A stretch of 64,000 bases of DNA from Vespa crabro (GCF_910589235.1 NC_060957.1:1-64000), one strand, 5' to 3'. Positions 35,981 through 51,155 are shown, counted from the first letter of the stretch. Made by a program: numbers and translations. The notes: generated from the letters alone by a model not told the origin.

Positions 35981-37590
35981 TATCGTAGCTGGACGATTGG
36001 TGAGCTTTATCTCATCGCAATTCGTGACCGCTTTGAACCCTTTTCTTTTTTTGTCCCTCCTTTCTTTCAGCTGCTATTCGTTATCGCATATATTTAATCG
36101 ATTTTGGCTTTACTAAACTAAGTCATTAATCATCCTCGATAAATCTCATTTCTTTTTTATTTTTTTCATTCGTTTCTTCTTTATTCGAGAGATTTTTTAT
36201 CGTCGATATTTTTCATATTTTATCGACCGAAACAATGAATAACTAATACAGAGAATAATCTCTTTAGAAATATAGAAGAAAAATAATGCATATACATAGT
36301 TTTATAAGAAACGGGAGAGAGAGAGAGAGAGAGAGTATTTCAAAGGTCAAAGACGTTCTTCTATCGACCCATCTTAGCTCGTATATTCCATAAACGACGC
36401 TGACTCATATCGAATATATATATATATACGATAATCACATCCCTGATATTACGATAATATTATATAGAATTCCTTTCAAAGAATATTTAAAAAAAGAGTA
36501 AGGACATTTGCAATCGCCAATCAAATTCGTCATCGAGATGGACCAACAGAGATACTATCAAAGGAACTTTTAAACTACGTTTAAGTACGCTAAAACTTCT
36601 TCTGAAAAAAAAAAGAAAGATAATAAAAGTTTTATAAATCCAAAGTCACCTTGAAATTTATACATAGATACGATATAAGTTATCTCTTAATAACATATTT
36701 ACAAGCAATAATTTATGAAAGCATATAAATATAACGATCTCTTTTCAAGGAATAATTTCTATGATAAAAAAAAAAAAAAAAAAAGAAAAAATAACGAAGA
36801 AAGAGACGTTAAGTTGTTCGCTAAGTTGTTCCCGAGGAACGTCAATTTTTAGAAAAATATTATTTTCTAAGAAATGATTCAAAATGACAGCCTCTTGTTT
36901 TCGATACACCTCTCGAATACACTTAATAAAAGATTGATTAGTACGCAGTACTAATATCCATGTCAATCACTTTTACAAGCGTTCCTAATACACTCTTTCA
37001 CACATATTCTATTGTAATCTAATGTATGTCGATATACATATATTTTCTTCGAGGTAATCATGCAGAAAAAAATATTAGAATTATTATATAAATTTCTCTT
37101 AAATCATAGGTGAAAGAATTAAGATTTTAATCGGTTTAAATTTCAGATTATTCGCAAATTGTGCCTGTATTCATTTGAATTTGATGGATTGCTTTTAGAC
37201 TATATTCAATTGGTGAGATAGAATTGTAATTGTAATACAAGTCTACTATTTTTGGAATATTTAAAAAACTTGTCGAAAGTAGTTGGCAATTATATTGTCT
37301 CATTCACAAAAATACCTATCGTATTTGAATATCGATATTCAAAAATTCATTCGTTTGGGAATGTCGTAATATTGCCCAGTCGATGATAGTTTTTTCTTAA
37401 TTTTTTTTTTTTTTTCCTTTTTGTTTAACTACAGTAGTAAAACTACATTTACTATTTTTCGTTTTGTAGGAAAATTAGGAACGACCTCGCTCTATGAATA
37501 ACCAATTACTAACGCGACTATTTCGATGTAGACTCGGCGCAAGTTCCGCCATCGAATCGATCCGTTTTCTCCGTTGTAACAATAGCTCAC
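35981..37590. other. AT-rich non-coding DNA
   Basis: Only a (GA)n tract (36,315-36,334), a (TA)n tract near 36,417-36,427 and A-runs are visible. No gene is seen. Confidence 0.5.
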
Positions 37591-37636
37591 CGTTAGCGTT
37601 GTTTGAACGTCGGTGACACGCAATAAATTGTATAAC
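37591..37636 (-). other. Possible 46-nt exon
   Basis: On the minus strand a strong acceptor (CTTCCTTCCTTTAG) and a good donor (ACG|GTGAGC) bound 46 nt. Two of three frames are open, one reading LYNLLRVTDVQTTLT. It could be a small coding exon, a non-coding 5' exon of the LRR gene, or chance. Confidence 0.22.
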
Positions 37637-39889
37637 CTAAAGGAAGGAAGGAGCATTCTGTTTAATTGAATAACGTCTAAATTCCAATCATACTGGATTC
37701 CGGAGAACTCGATTCTGACGTTTTGTTAATACTTTTAATTAATACTTTTATTTTTAATACATATTATGCATATGCATATGTATTTATATATAAGCGGATA
37801 AAGTGTGAGCGATCGATTGTGACTGAAATAAAAACGTTCTAATAGAAACCAATATATACCAATGATAAACGAAGTTTAACGACACTTGCGACAAACATTT
37901 ACAGGAATCCAATTTTATCCGAATGAAACTTTTGTCACGGATTGAGTGTAAAACTTTTTACAGGAAAATTTAACACACGAAATTCGTATTGTCCGTTGCG
38001 AATGAATGAACCCCTTTAAAAGATTCGTTAACGTTTGCGGATCAATAACTACAATGCTATATGAATTTGTCGTTTTTGGAGTTTTTCATGTTCTATAGAT
38101 ATTGATAAGCAACGATAGGAAAAATGTATTGACCCACTTTTATATATTTAAACGAAATCGAAGGTTAGAAGTACCTGTTTCTCTTTAGCTTGCAACAGGC
38201 AGGCAAGACAGAATTTGTCGACTGCCATGAAACCAGGTAACATGAATATTTCAATATCGATTGAAGAATCTTTATATATAGTATCTTGAATATGCAGATA
38301 GATGAAGTACACTTTTCTAATCGTTTATGCAATTGAAATTTCAAAGAAAGGTATCTACATTTTCTTGACTTTTTTCTTCTTTCTCATAAAGTATGAGAAG
38401 AAGAATTGCATAGAATGACAAAGAGATGCTGCGTTTTCCTAAATGTTACGTTATATTAGATCCAAATAAAATATTCAATATTTAATATTAAGCAATATTG
38501 CATAGTTCCTCTCGATTAGACACGTGCAAGAAATCTGTACTAATATTTTAAACTCGGTGTTATTGTAATTCCATTTTAACCCTTAAGAATCCGCGCTTAT
38601 CTTTCATTCATAAAGAAATTATTTTTTTATTTGTTACAATTGCATTTAATTATTTGTTACTTTGAAACGCAACATAACGAAGAGTTATGTCTAATAAAAG
38701 AATTTGCTAATAATAATGCATATATAAGCATACACGTCGCTCGAATTCGTAGATTATAACGAATAGAAATGCGTAACGATAAATTGAATCATTTAAACTG
38801 CAGTAATTTTTTTTAACCTTAACTTTAACCTAGAACGTACGTATTTGCGTATTTGGGTTATAAAGACGACTGTCATTCATTATTCATTATTAGTATTGAA
38901 AATGTGCGTGACGTTAACAGTATCATTCGGTCCTCTATGAAATATCGTCGATGCGATTTCGCCCAATGCGTAATCGTGCAAAATCGTAATTGTGTACAAA
39001 AATACAATAGACAATCTGAAATCCTTTAAAGTTCGTGCAACGTACGAGCAAATCGATCGTATATTAACATAAATGTTTTATTCACGATTTCTGAATTTCA
39101 TGCTTTTAACTTGTGGAAAGTGTAACGGCGAACTTGACACACTTCATTTATCTCAAGCGGAAGAAAGATACCATAAGTTCTTAGCGAGTCTCGAGTTATG
39201 AATTTGAAAAATATAGTCTCTAGATTTTCGTTAAACTTACGTAATTATAGAACACGATCTAAATAATGATCGTAGTCCTACTTTCTATTCTTCCTAGTTC
39301 TATTCATTCTTCTTTATTTTTGTTTTCATAGAACTTAAAAAATATACTCAAAATACCTTTTACACGAGATTTGTACTTGAAGAGTAAAAGTAAAAGTGTC
39401 CCTAGGCGGGATGGTTGATTTAACGTACATTAAAATTCATAACATTCGTCAAAATTCGCAAAAAAATAGATTGGGAGAGCAATCTTAAACGTTTTTCGAC
39501 TATTATTTGGCTTATAAAGTGAGCTTTCCAGAACGAAGAGACAGTTGATATTTGTTTCCAGTATCTTTTCAAAAGTAAAAATATGATAAAATAATAATCT
39601 CTTAGGACAATTCAAGCAATATGTTTAAATAAAAACGGAATTGTACGAGAATACTTATAATTAATTATGTTAAATTAGGTTCGTCCGAAGAAAAAAGAAA
39701 ATTAAAAAATATAAAGCAGGCATAACATCGAGACGAATGGCTCGTTAAGCCTCTGAGCTTATACAGGTAAATTAAAATGCACGATCCTCCTTTAGTTCCA
39801 TGAGAAAGCTCAATGACACGAAAGTTTAATTATTGTTGAAAAAATGTCGCGTTGAGAAAATGGCCAAGTCTTAATTTTTCTTCCCAGTT

Positions 39890-39940
<51 letters not shown>

Positions 39941-40543
39941 CCTCCCCTCCCTCTACACGTTGAATTCTATAGCTCGTTTCTTTTCAATCGTTTCTTCTTA
40001 TTACTCGCTCGGGAGATTTCCTTTTTTTCGCTGGATGAAATATCGCGCAATAATTAATGTCAACTAAGAGAGCGTAACTCTTCTTTTTCTCTTCGCCCTA
40101 ATGGGAAGATTTCATTCGATGAACAACCTTAAGAATTCTTCAAATTTTTATTATAATGAGTGAACAATCGAGGCTCGAATCCGTTTAAATTCCAAGAATT
40201 TATGTAGGTCACTGTATCAGTCTACGTATATCTATGAACTGAGATATGATTTGTATTATCACAATTCAATTTTATTTTTCAACTACATCGTATGCGTGAC
40301 ATATGTTAATATTTTATATCGACTATAGAGTAATGTAATGTAATAAAGATGTTTAGAAATTCTCGTAAATTATTAACACTCAATTACATATTTATACTGT
40401 ACAATAACTACAGAAATGTTACAATTGGTACCTGGATTACGTAGTATATAATATTTGATCTGATATCTGAGAATAAAAATGACGAAATATCAATAAGCTG
40501 ATATTTATCATATATCGTAGGGAAAAATGCTAATCCGAAATAA
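37637..40543. other. AT-rich non-coding DNA
   Basis: No gene is recognised on either strand. It contains the (TC)n at 39,895-39,937 and several short A/T runs. Confidence 0.5.
39895..39937. repeat. (TC)n microsatellite, about 43 bp
   Basis: Pure TC repeat followed by CCCTCCCTCC. Confidence 0.97.
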
Positions 40544-41660
40544 TTAGGTCCTTGTAAAAGTACATCGGATTGCAAATAAGTGGAAATTATTGCGTAATGG
40601 TAATTTTATTTTTCGTCTTTCTTCATTTCCTTTACGGAGCTCTATAAACTTAAGAATGTACTTACAACTTTAAAATTTATCTACGGCGTCTTAAGTAATA
40701 GCGTTACTTAACTCGTTGTACTTATTTTTATTATAGGTATAAATGGGATCTGATAAAATGCTTCTACGCTGTTACTGTATGCTTTTCTATTTGTATTCAC
40801 CGATGTTTCTGAGGGATGCTTTAAAAGATTTAGAAATGACGAAATTAACGTTAATGACAAATCACGTTCAGGAAAGTCAAAAGAATTTGCGAATAATGAA
40901 TTGCCAGAGCTTTTTGGTAATATCTAGTTCAATAATTGGAAGAGCTTGCAATTAATGCATCAACTGTTTTTCAGCGGTTATACTTTCAAAAGGGATGTGA
41001 TTCGATATCAACTGATTGATTTGATTATTTCACTTTTTTATTCTTAATTGCCAAGCACAGAAGGAAAAGCTTTTTTTTTCCTTCTTTTCTTTTCTTTTTT
41101 TTTTTTTTTTTTTTGTAACAAATCGTTACAAAATGAAAGAATGGATTTACTATGACAATCCAAAACGTAAAAAATCATAAGTAAATTTCGAAGCGTGAAG
41201 CGTGATAGAGATTCGACGAAAAATTCATGCCAGCAAAATTATTTTTTGATAGAATTCCAGGAAGAAATAATATATTATGAGCTTTTACCACCGGGTCATA
41301 GTCAATCAGTCAATATTTGAGGTACACGGTGCATTGATAAAAAAAGCGGCCACAAATAGTCACAAATTGACGCAAGAGTAAAAAAGACCATCTTACTTTA
41401 CGATAATGCCGGATCTCGTATTGCTATTGCAGCTAGCAAAAAACAATATGCATCTAGCTTTCTCATTACCCCATCTGATTTCCGTTTATGTAGAAATAAT
41501 TTTAATCTTGTCTGATACAGAGTTTGCTGTCCGATTTGAAAATCCGAAAATAGACGTAGCCTCAAAAGATGTACTATTTTTTAGAAATGAAATTAAACAA
41601 TTACTTAAGAAGTGGTAGAAGACCGTAGAGAAGACCGTAAGTAATAGCAGATATTTTGAT
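40544..41660 (+). pseudogene. Mariner-family transposase fossil
   Basis: Translations in shifting plus-strand frames follow the mariner transposase order. GCFKRFRNDEINVNDKSRSG (from 40,814) matches the HTH-region RWFKRF...DKPRSGRP. KEWIYYDNPKRKKS (41,136-41,180) matches DEKWIYYDNPKR. YYELLPPG (about 41,273-41,296) matches YYELLKPG. KKTILLYDNAGSRIA (from about 41,380) matches ILLHDNARPHVA. ASKDVLFFRNEI...LLKKW ends near 41,618. The first catalytic Asp is lost; those in YDN and PSD remain. Frameshifts, stops and a T-run insertion (about 41,070-41,115) make it inactive. TTAGGTCCTTGTAAAAG at 40,544 resembles a mariner 5' terminal repeat. No clear 3' repeat was found, so the right end is approximate. 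Confidence 0.85.
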
Positions 41661-42087
41661 TAAGATATAATTTTTTCTACTGTTAATTAAATAAATACAT
41701 ATAATAATTCGACAAATATATTTGCTAGCATCTGATAGATTGCTACAAAGTGAGATAGAAATAGGCAAGAGAAAAGAGGATGCAATGGGAAAGGAAAAGA
41801 TGGATATGTATGAGAAACGTATGTACATTTGAGTGATTACGAATTTTTTTTCAGTCAGCTCGTCTTTTTCGCGGGAATATTCAAAGCCAGAAAGCTTCGA
41901 ATTTTCTCCCTCCTCCACTCATATGAGTTTCGTATTTTTGTTTGCACCAGGAGATCCGAATGTACTCTTCACGTGGATTGCCCTATAGCGAACGGATGTA
42001 ATGACAGCGAACTCATCCAATACGCTTTGCTGACGTTAACGTGACGCTGCTCTCGAAAAGCTAAAATACTACTGCGTCGTGCATTCG

Positions 42088-42145
<58 letters not shown>

Positions 42146-44147
42146 CGTGCGTGCGTGCGTGCGTGCACGGGGATAGAAGAACGCTCTTGTAATGCCAAAC
42201 TCGGTAAATTCGATGCTCGTAAAGAGCCGCCGTAAAACGACGACGGCATTGACAAAAATCATACAGCTTTACTCAATGTAACCAAAAGTTTTAATGCATT
42301 TCTCATGTATATCCCTAAAAATGAATCGTTTCTTTCGAGGAAGGATATTATTTTCAAATCTTTTTATAATAATCGAGAGTAATCTCATTCTTTTGATATT
42401 TGATTTATTATATGAAATAACATAGTCGAACCATTTTTTATACTATATTAACAAGTTATAGTCGAAATATAAACACATTCCCAAAATTGACTCCGATGTT
42501 TTTACATTTTTTTAATTTTTATTTTATACTTAAATGATTAAGAAAAGTTAAAGAAAAAACGATCTCGAGGTAAATATAACCTGATATGAATATCGTATGA
42601 TCAAGAGAATAGGAAAGCTTTCGCTTCTTTTTGGAAGCACGACAAGCATAATAAGTAGATAAGTTTTAAGAAGGATCGACAAGAATCGTAAATGTGCAAG
42701 AAGCGGGAAGAGGAGAGATTATGAGAAGTGAAGCTTTTATACCAAGAGAAAACAACTTGAGTCAAGCAAAATGTTCTCATTTCTACTACCATTGGTGTTT
42801 ACGTAACGTCGGGTGTAAGTAAGAAGATTTGAGATTCAAATTTTCTATTGGAAAAAGAAGAAAAGAATGTAATGCCTTTTACCGTTGGCTTTTTAAACTG
42901 CACGAACAATCTAAGGACTTTTCAGTCTACTCCCTTACCCAGTCCATTGACAATAATAACTTTTTATCTTAAAAAATATTATCAGGCAATGATTAAATTC
43001 TGTTCTGTGTCTGTAAATATCTAAAATCTCGTATTATGTGAAAATGAAAAGTTTGAAAATTTAACAAAGCTTTGAATAGAAATTAAAGCAGCTTTAACTT
43101 CGTATTAATGCTCGTTCATTGAAAATTGGCATGATTGAGAGAAATTGTAATAAACTGTTTGGTCCTTTCAGTTCGTTTTCCCTGAATTCTGTAATTACAG
43201 ATTCGGAATATCTTAACTATTTTACAATAACTATTGTACACGAGATAACAGGACAAGCATAAATTTCTGTGTCGTTCATATAGGTTCATATGAGAATGTT
43301 ATACGTGTACCGTGGAGCTATAGTAATGTCCAAAATTCGATCATGATGGTAATTACGAGATCATATTCATGGTGATACAGACATGCAAATTTAAAAGTAC
43401 ACACGGACCCTAACTTTGGCTGAAATATAATAAAAACTAAATTCACGATATGATCCTCCAAATTTTTTTCAAAATTTTCTATTCGATTTAAAATATCGTG
43501 CAATTTGTTTTATTCTGAAACTTCCATCCTTCGATCAAGTAAATAATAATTATCTACTTGTACTTGAATTATTTACTTACTCGTCTAATTACTTGAATTA
43601 CCTTGTTGACATTTTTGCTTTAACAAATATAATTTTAATTTAATATAAACGATTTCTTTTATCAAAAAGTGTCGTTGTCATTTAAATTAATACAATGCTG
43701 AACGTGCGTCTGGACGAAACAAATAATTTTTCGAAAGAGCTTTACGATCTAATTGGAAATTAGGGAAAAGTTTCGATTATACATCATACGTAAACATCAT
43801 ACGTAATTTTGTATCATTACGAAAGCTATAACTAATAATATATTAAATAATGCCTATGCCTTGGTTACATACGATAAAATTATTGAGATGTATACAAAAT
43901 ATATTATGAAGAATAATAATATAACTGTACATATAAGGTTTCTTATTTAAATAACGACGTGCACGTTCGCTGAACAAGTAACAATAGCGGAAACAATAGC
44001 GTTTGATAGCTTCTAAAATTAGTCCATTTTTTTCGCTAAATGCGACATAACAATATGATCGCCGAATACATTAAAATTATATTTACTCAATCCTTCGATG
44101 GTAGATCTAAATATAAAAATTTGAAAAACCTTTGATTCGTCATGAAT

Positions 44148-44148
<1 letters not shown>
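41661..44148. other. AT-rich non-coding DNA
   Basis: Apart from the compound microsatellite at 42,089-42,168 no feature is supported. ORFs here have no recognisable domains. Confidence 0.5.
42089..42168. repeat. Compound microsatellite (TC)n-(TG)n-(CGTG)n
   Basis: About 46 bp of TC, then GTGTGTGTGTG, then five or six CGTG steps. It yields an arginine-glutamate and histidine-threonine ORF on the minus strand that is not a gene. Confidence 0.97.
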
Positions 44149-44188
<40 letters not shown>

Positions 44189-44204
44189 GATATATATATA
44201 TATA
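44149..44204. repeat. (TA)n microsatellite, interrupted
   Basis: About 30 bp of TA, a GTATATATGA interruption, then more TA. Confidence 0.97.
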
Positions 44205-46312
44205 GATACTCTCTGTTAAAATTATTAATTGTACGACGACGAGAACTAAATATTAGAACTATTGTATTTTAGGTGATATCTACGTCTGTATAAAATAAAC
44301 AATTATAGACAAATCAAGGTACTGAAGAGATTCCATCTAGGTATATAGATTGATCGATTCTCTGATAAATTCCAAATGCGATTAGCGTGGTTTCCTTTAA
44401 ATACAATGAGTTCTGTTGGCGTGCGGTAATTCCGGAAGTGGAAGACTTGTGTAGCAAGGCCATGAGAAATCCAAGGTAGAATGTCCATTAAGAGATCCAC
44501 CCCTTGGTAAGCTGGGTCAGACGTAAACTTCTATCTAACGGTTGAGGGTAATTTTATATTCTTCCCTTGGCCTCGTGGCCCCCAGTCTCTTACTCGACAT
44601 TGCTTCACCTGTTGGTTGGCCAGCTCTCCTTCTCTCCTTTCCTTTCCTTTTCTTTCCTTTTTTCCCTTCTTTCTATCTTTCCTTCGTTGGTTTCCCAACG
44701 TACATGTAATATTGATCCTGTCTCCGACATAGAAAGCTATGCCGAACGTATAACATCGACCAGACAGAATTTTCAACTCCCATTGATTAGAGTTCAGAGT
44801 ATTACAAGTGAAACTTGTAACACTCGTCTTAAATTCGTATGTCAATATGGAACACCGGGATATTATCAATAACAAGATATTGTCTTTTAAGAATATCATT
44901 AAATGGATTATAATCCAGATCTTCCTTCGTACATTATCTTTTGTTGATTTTTAACTTGTTTGATCGTTAACTCGAAATTTTCCTTTCTTCTGTGTCATTC
45001 ACAAAATTAAAATAATTATAATTTAATTATATTAGCATCAGCTTTAATCATGTTAGTTGTACGTTATGCTACTATATTAGGTAGTATCGTTATTGTATCC
45101 TGACATGCGATGAGATTTCATGTGTACGTATACATCATGTATACAAGTCCATGGGAAACCAAGGTCCTTAGAATAATTCAATGAACGCTGAATAGCACTA
45201 CAAATCAGAGGTGAAGTAGAGTATAGTGGCAGTGCCTATGTAACTTCATCATTATATTGATAAATGAGTCAATCCACATTAGACCAGACAAGGCAAAATA
45301 TTTCTCATCGTTTGAAATGTCGTTATATTTCATTTCAATCATTAATTAATGTTATTTGCTCGTTCATATTCATTTTATTTTACGATGCCTTCGAAAGCAG
45401 AACCAGTTATCTAATAATCCTTGCTTATAAATATCGAATAGGTTCTTAAAATTTCTTTCGTTTAAAATCGAACTATTACTATTTATCCTTTTTAACAAAA
45501 CCAACCAAATTTTTTATAAATTAAGATATACTGCCAAATATAGAATATATTTATTCATTCGGACGATTCAGATTGAGTTACCAACATCATTACTATGGAT
45601 CAGGTATCGCCTACGAAATAATCACGTTCCGTCATCTTTCATTCACATATGTATAATGAATCTTGAGAAATGTCATTATGAAGTTTAACTTTTTAATTTA
45701 TGATTTTGACGATTTGTAGCTCGTTATAAGTTTGTAATAAATAATTTTAAATTCGTTAACGATCACCAAAGCGAGATCTAACAGTTTTTATTAGATTATA
45801 CGAAAATTATTTTTTTTCTTTTTTAAGAAATAAAAATCTTGCTAGCTTCGAAAAACATTCGATATAAGTATAATTACTTTAAGGATATTCGTGGGATCTA
45901 CGTTTTATCATTTGTCTATTAGCGCCCTTATATGATAGCGCCCTTCCTAATTTCTCGTCCGACATGTCTCTTATTCTTGCTTTTCGTCTTTTATTCTCTT
46001 TTGTTCTAATCCTTTCAATTCTTTATAACGAATAAAAATGCCTTTAAAATCTTCGAATATCAAGTATCTCATAAATATTTTCATTTGATTTTCTTTCATA
46101 AAAAACTCCATAAAAGATTTCTAAACGGAATGTATATGGAACTTTAAGGCTTCTTTCTCTTCATCATTTTCTTTCCAATAATGTCTTTATCTCGATAACT
46201 TCGTCCAACGTTACGTTCTGATGATTTCAGAAGGAAAAGAAAAATATTATCATCAGATGCTAACAGGAGTGTAGCTATGGTTGTAAAATTTCTAAATGAG
46301 AAAAAGCGAGAA
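44205..46312. other. Non-coding DNA, partly less AT-rich
   Basis: The patch 44,300-44,820 has a higher GC content and a minus-strand ORF (44,303-44,500, with GLATQVFHFRNYRTPTELIV) that I cannot place in a family. It may be an old transposable element. The rest is AT-rich without features. Confidence 0.4.
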
Positions 46313-46320
46313 AGACAGAC

Positions 46321-46372
<52 letters not shown>
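46305..46372. repeat. (AGAC)n-(AG)n microsatellite
   Basis: AGACAGACAGAC runs into about 48 bp of AG. Confidence 0.97.
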
Positions 46373-46373
<1 letters not shown>

Positions 46374-49300
46374 ACTTGCAATATTGTTGGACATTGTCGT
46401 CAACGTCCACTATAAAGCCACGTAGCGAGCGCATCCCGAGGCTAATAACGATAGAGGGAGTAGACTGCGATATCGTATCGCTTCATATAGAACACATTAA
46501 AAGTTGTCTTGGCTTATCCAAGCTTATTCGAATGTGAATCCGTATCGAAACTTTTGCGAGCCATGATAATAACTTATATTTAAAAATATTTTTGTCTTTC
46601 TTTTTTTATAAAACAAATAAAATAAAAGAAATCGTGTTAGAGTTAAATCTAGCAATGAGATAATTAATTTTTGTCGATGGTCGTATTAAGATGCGTTATT
46701 AATTTGTGAAGAGTGTCGATCTACGTTAGCTAGATGACTGCATTACGCGAGTAAATGATAACGATAAAATATGATGGTATGAAACTACAAAACGACATGA
46801 TCGAAGTTTTTATTATCCTTCCTTTCTTTCATCGCTCACCCTCTCTCTCTCTCTCTTTTTCTCTCTTTCACTCTCACTTTTTTCTCTTCTCGACTGTTAA
46901 TGCGCTTTCAATTTCCAGTTAATTGGTTTTTCGTTTATATAAATAAGTTAGAACGAAGCATGGAGCAAAGAAAAGAATACTTTGACGTAAATCAAAGTTA
47001 ACGTTGGACTTTCGAAAAAGCGAAGTAACAAAAATGATGAAAAAGAAAGTGACGAAAGATCGATATTTATTGTTCAAGTTTTCGAAACGATCAGGAATTT
47101 GAACGAACAATCTCAATGAGGAATACTATCTCTGTGTTAGCTAAAAAGATTGGAAATCGTGGTTTTCCACCTATAACATCGCAAAATATTTTCCCTTCAT
47201 GTGTTCTCTTTCTTTCTCTTCCTCTTCCTCTCTCTCTCTCCCTCTCTCTCTTCACTTTTGTTTCTTTCGCTGTTGTACAAATATGTTTGTATAATATATT
47301 TATATAGGCATCTATAAAATGTTGGCAATTTTCCATTCTCCGAAGAAAATTATTCGTTTGGGATAAGTTAGTGAACGTAGTGATCCTATGAGAATAGGCC
47401 ACTTCGTGATTATTTACCTCTCCTAAGTGCTATTCTAGAATATCGTATCTCCAAAGTTATTTCTTCAATGACGATAACGATTCTCTTCGGTAACAATACA
47501 GAAGTTGTGATCCAAGATTATGCTTTTCGGATAATGATGGAAATTCGATTCGAAACGAGGAAATCCATTTCCTTAATTTACGAAGCTTATGACTTGCGTG
47601 CGCGAGCATAACGGAAATAGGTTCTCTTTGAAAAAGTTTCACGAAAAATAACTCTATCGTCATAAATTAAGAAAACTATTCAGGAAAGGTTGTAGTAAAT
47701 ATGTTTGTAATTTTTTCCTTTAATGATTTTTTTCAATCCGCCGTTACAATAAAATATTTTTTACTTTAGCAAATTTAATTCAATCTTTTTAAAATCAAAT
47801 CTACCCTTTTACAAATTAAATTCACTGATAAAATATATTATCATGTAAATTTAAATTTATTAAGAAATTGCAAAATTTTATAGTACAAAGATTTACATGA
47901 AAGTACTTATTTAATATTGATTAACAATTCTTCATAATTCATAATTCATAATTCGTAATTACATATTATAATTGTAGAAAAAAAAAAAAAAATTCATTTA
48001 GACATTTTCTGAAAGAAAGTGTCAAAAAATCAAATTATATGTGCAAAATATGCTAGCTGATTCTGTAAATCACAAATTTGTACACAATAACTAATAAATA
48101 AGTAAGTTTAATTAAACAAAATGTATATTTTTATATACATTTATGTATTATAAAATTTTGCATTTCTTAAGAAAAAATTTATACTTGGTTTTTTCATTAT
48201 TAAAGCTTAATATAGAAAGATTTCTTTAGAGAAATTTTATTTCTAAAAGGGTGAATGTGTTTGGCAAAGGTTGAATTTGTAAAACCTGTATCAACTCGAT
48301 CGATAGCAATGGTTCATTTTTTAACGACCTGTCGCAAACCCTTTGAATCTCTAAGGCACAACAATTTTATAGAATGTCGTTGAGATGAATTGTTTCCGCA
48401 TGTACATCATGACATCTAACGTTGAAAACTAGTAATGATAATGATCGATCTTTTCACATTGCACCAGATCGATTGAGCAAAACTCCAACGCGAATGGTGT
48501 TACTGCCTGCGTTCTCGTATTTTATCCTATTTCCCAAGTTATTTGGGAAAATCGAAGGAATTAAAAGAATATATACAATATTTCATTTAAACGGCTCTCA
48601 AACAGATTTATACGTCGGTTTTACATAAAAGGCCGAACTATCAAACTCCTCCATAAATCCTTTTAAAATAAAAACTTTTCGCGGATACGTTTTGAATAGT
48701 ATTTATTTATATCATGCGTAAAACTAGAATTTCGTTATTTCGTAGGAAAGAGAAGAAACATCGAAAGTTTTGTTCCATTTCTATTTTACGATATGTTTCA
48801 CCGAGAAAGTTCTGTAAACATTAAGAAAATACAGGCAATTTTTCGTGGAACTTGTGCGGGACATTTCATCAGCCTAGACTAGGGGTTAAAACTTGGTGGT
48901 TAAAATTTTTTTTTTACTATCTTTATAAACAAGAACAACGATGAGTCCATTTATTCCAGGAATTCTCAAACATTACACTTTGGGTGTTTTTTTGCCTTGG
49001 TAGAACGGACTACAACATGAAAAGACTTTCTTCTCGGCAGGTATCTCAACTTGTAAGCCAGAACGCAAACGAATCGACCAGCATATGTTAAGTCACACCA
49101 GGCCATAGATCTTCTGTCAGTGTAACCCTAGCTTTCAACATTGCATCTGTCCTACGTAGGAGCTGGCAAATTCATCTAATAAACTCGAGATACATACAAG
49201 GCTCATTCCTACTCCAAAGGTCAGCGAAGGCTTGTAAGAAAGTCATGTGTGGTAAAGTAAACGAATCACCAAGGCGTCGATCATGTTCGAGGGACGATTA

Positions 49301-51155
49301 CGAAGAGGAGACAGTCCATGCAACTGACGCATGTTGATGCACGCTTTACAGGATCTTCATAGACCGAGAGTTCTTCAACTAATTTAAGGATGTACGATAA
49401 GCCAAACTTTCTTGATAAGCCAATCGAGGTAACTTTGAGCGATGCCAAGAATTTTTAGTAAAGATAATAGATAGAACTAAACTGAAGAAACAATATGCAA
49501 ATATATATCTACACTTATAAGAAGAAAGAAGAAAAACTTAGTTTCGCTTATAATTTAGGTTTAACAAAATAATGAAATGAATCGAATAATCGGAAAGTTT
49601 GTCTCAAATGGTTTGCAAAAGTGTATCAAGTATCTCCGTTAAAAAGATCTTTGGAGAATTTGAAAAATAAGAACGATAATAAGGATTAAGAATTGCAAAG
49701 GCAATTAGTCGTCGAAGCACGCTGACATTATGAGATCACGCTAATGTTTGACTTGTGTCCTCGATATGCAATTTTCTCTTAACTACGCTATTAGACGGAC
49801 ACATACATATTTTCAGGGTATAACGCTATTAGCGTCGGTGAACCCATGTTAGTTTATGCATTTAGCTTTTATAGATCAATAAAATAAATCCACATATTAG
49901 AATAATCGATTGATTGTAAGTGTCAATTCATTTTTACAACGACAGGAAGTAACCAGCTATTTATTATTTTATATTTTCATACGTATTATTACACACTACT
50001 ACATATTATATTATGACAAATAAATTATATATTTCTTCATAATGTCGTCGCCTGAATCTTACGAATTACGATTAATTTGATAGAAAATCGATGAAAAAGA
50101 TCGTGGGAAAACTAGTAAAACTAATAAAATTTGCGATTAATCGTCATTTGAGTGCCGACTGAATATCGAGTAAGCTTATGAATTCCCAAAAAATACAATT
50201 TCGCTGAGTCGTTCGACGGAAAGTAAAAAAAAAAAAAAAAAATTCGATACTTCCTACGGCAACTGGATATTTTTTATCAATACGAAAGTTCATTTCGATA
50301 CTAGTCGAACAAATATTCGTATACCTTTTATAGTAGTCAAAAAAATGCTCTGTCTCTTTTTTCCTTCCTTTTATCTTTTTCATTTTACCTTACAAATCAA
50401 TGATTCCTTTTCAGGTTCTATTTTAATCTTAAGTTGAACTTTATTTTCCTATAGATCGACAAAGTATGATAATATCCAAGTATGGTATTTATTTTTATAT
50501 AAAATTAGGATTACAATTAGTATGTTTAATGAAAGCTTAAAGAACTTGCAAGTATATTCTGCTTTCTTTAACTTATTAAGATTTATCTATAAATTGAAAT
50601 TCTTTATATGCACTAAGCACAATTCTACTTCAATATTATTTCAAAGATATCCATAAAATCTGCAGATAGACCGACGCAATCGTTGCAATAAGGGGTCAGC
50701 AATAATTTAGCAACTTTATAAATGTTCCTAACATATCTTGTTTATATGAATGTATATGAATTTACGAATTGCAAAAGAAAGAGAGAACGTAGGAAGTTGG
50801 GAAAATCGATAATTCGACGTCGAATATATGATACAATCGGATCTAGAAAATAAAAATATATTTTTCCTTTCTTTTTCTTTTTTATTTATGTTTCATGTCG
50901 AAGAATTCAGTGTATAAATGCCGATAACAAAACTTTTTTATCAGAAATTTTCTAATGACACATGATCGAAGGTTTCGATTATCGAGAGAAAATTTACATG
51001 AATTTGAATCCGTTGCTATTCATTTTGAAACTTTTGAAAATATAATAAATTCGAAATAAAGATATTTCATATTCGTTGATGGAACTTATTCTTTTCAGGT
51101 AAAATGACGTATACACGGACAACTTACTTGCTATATCTTTTACACGATTATAAGC

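Noticed and set aside
44303..44500. Minus-strand 65-codon ORF as a transposase fragment
   Set aside because: It looks protein-like, but no transposase motif could be matched, so it is mentioned only as possible element debris.
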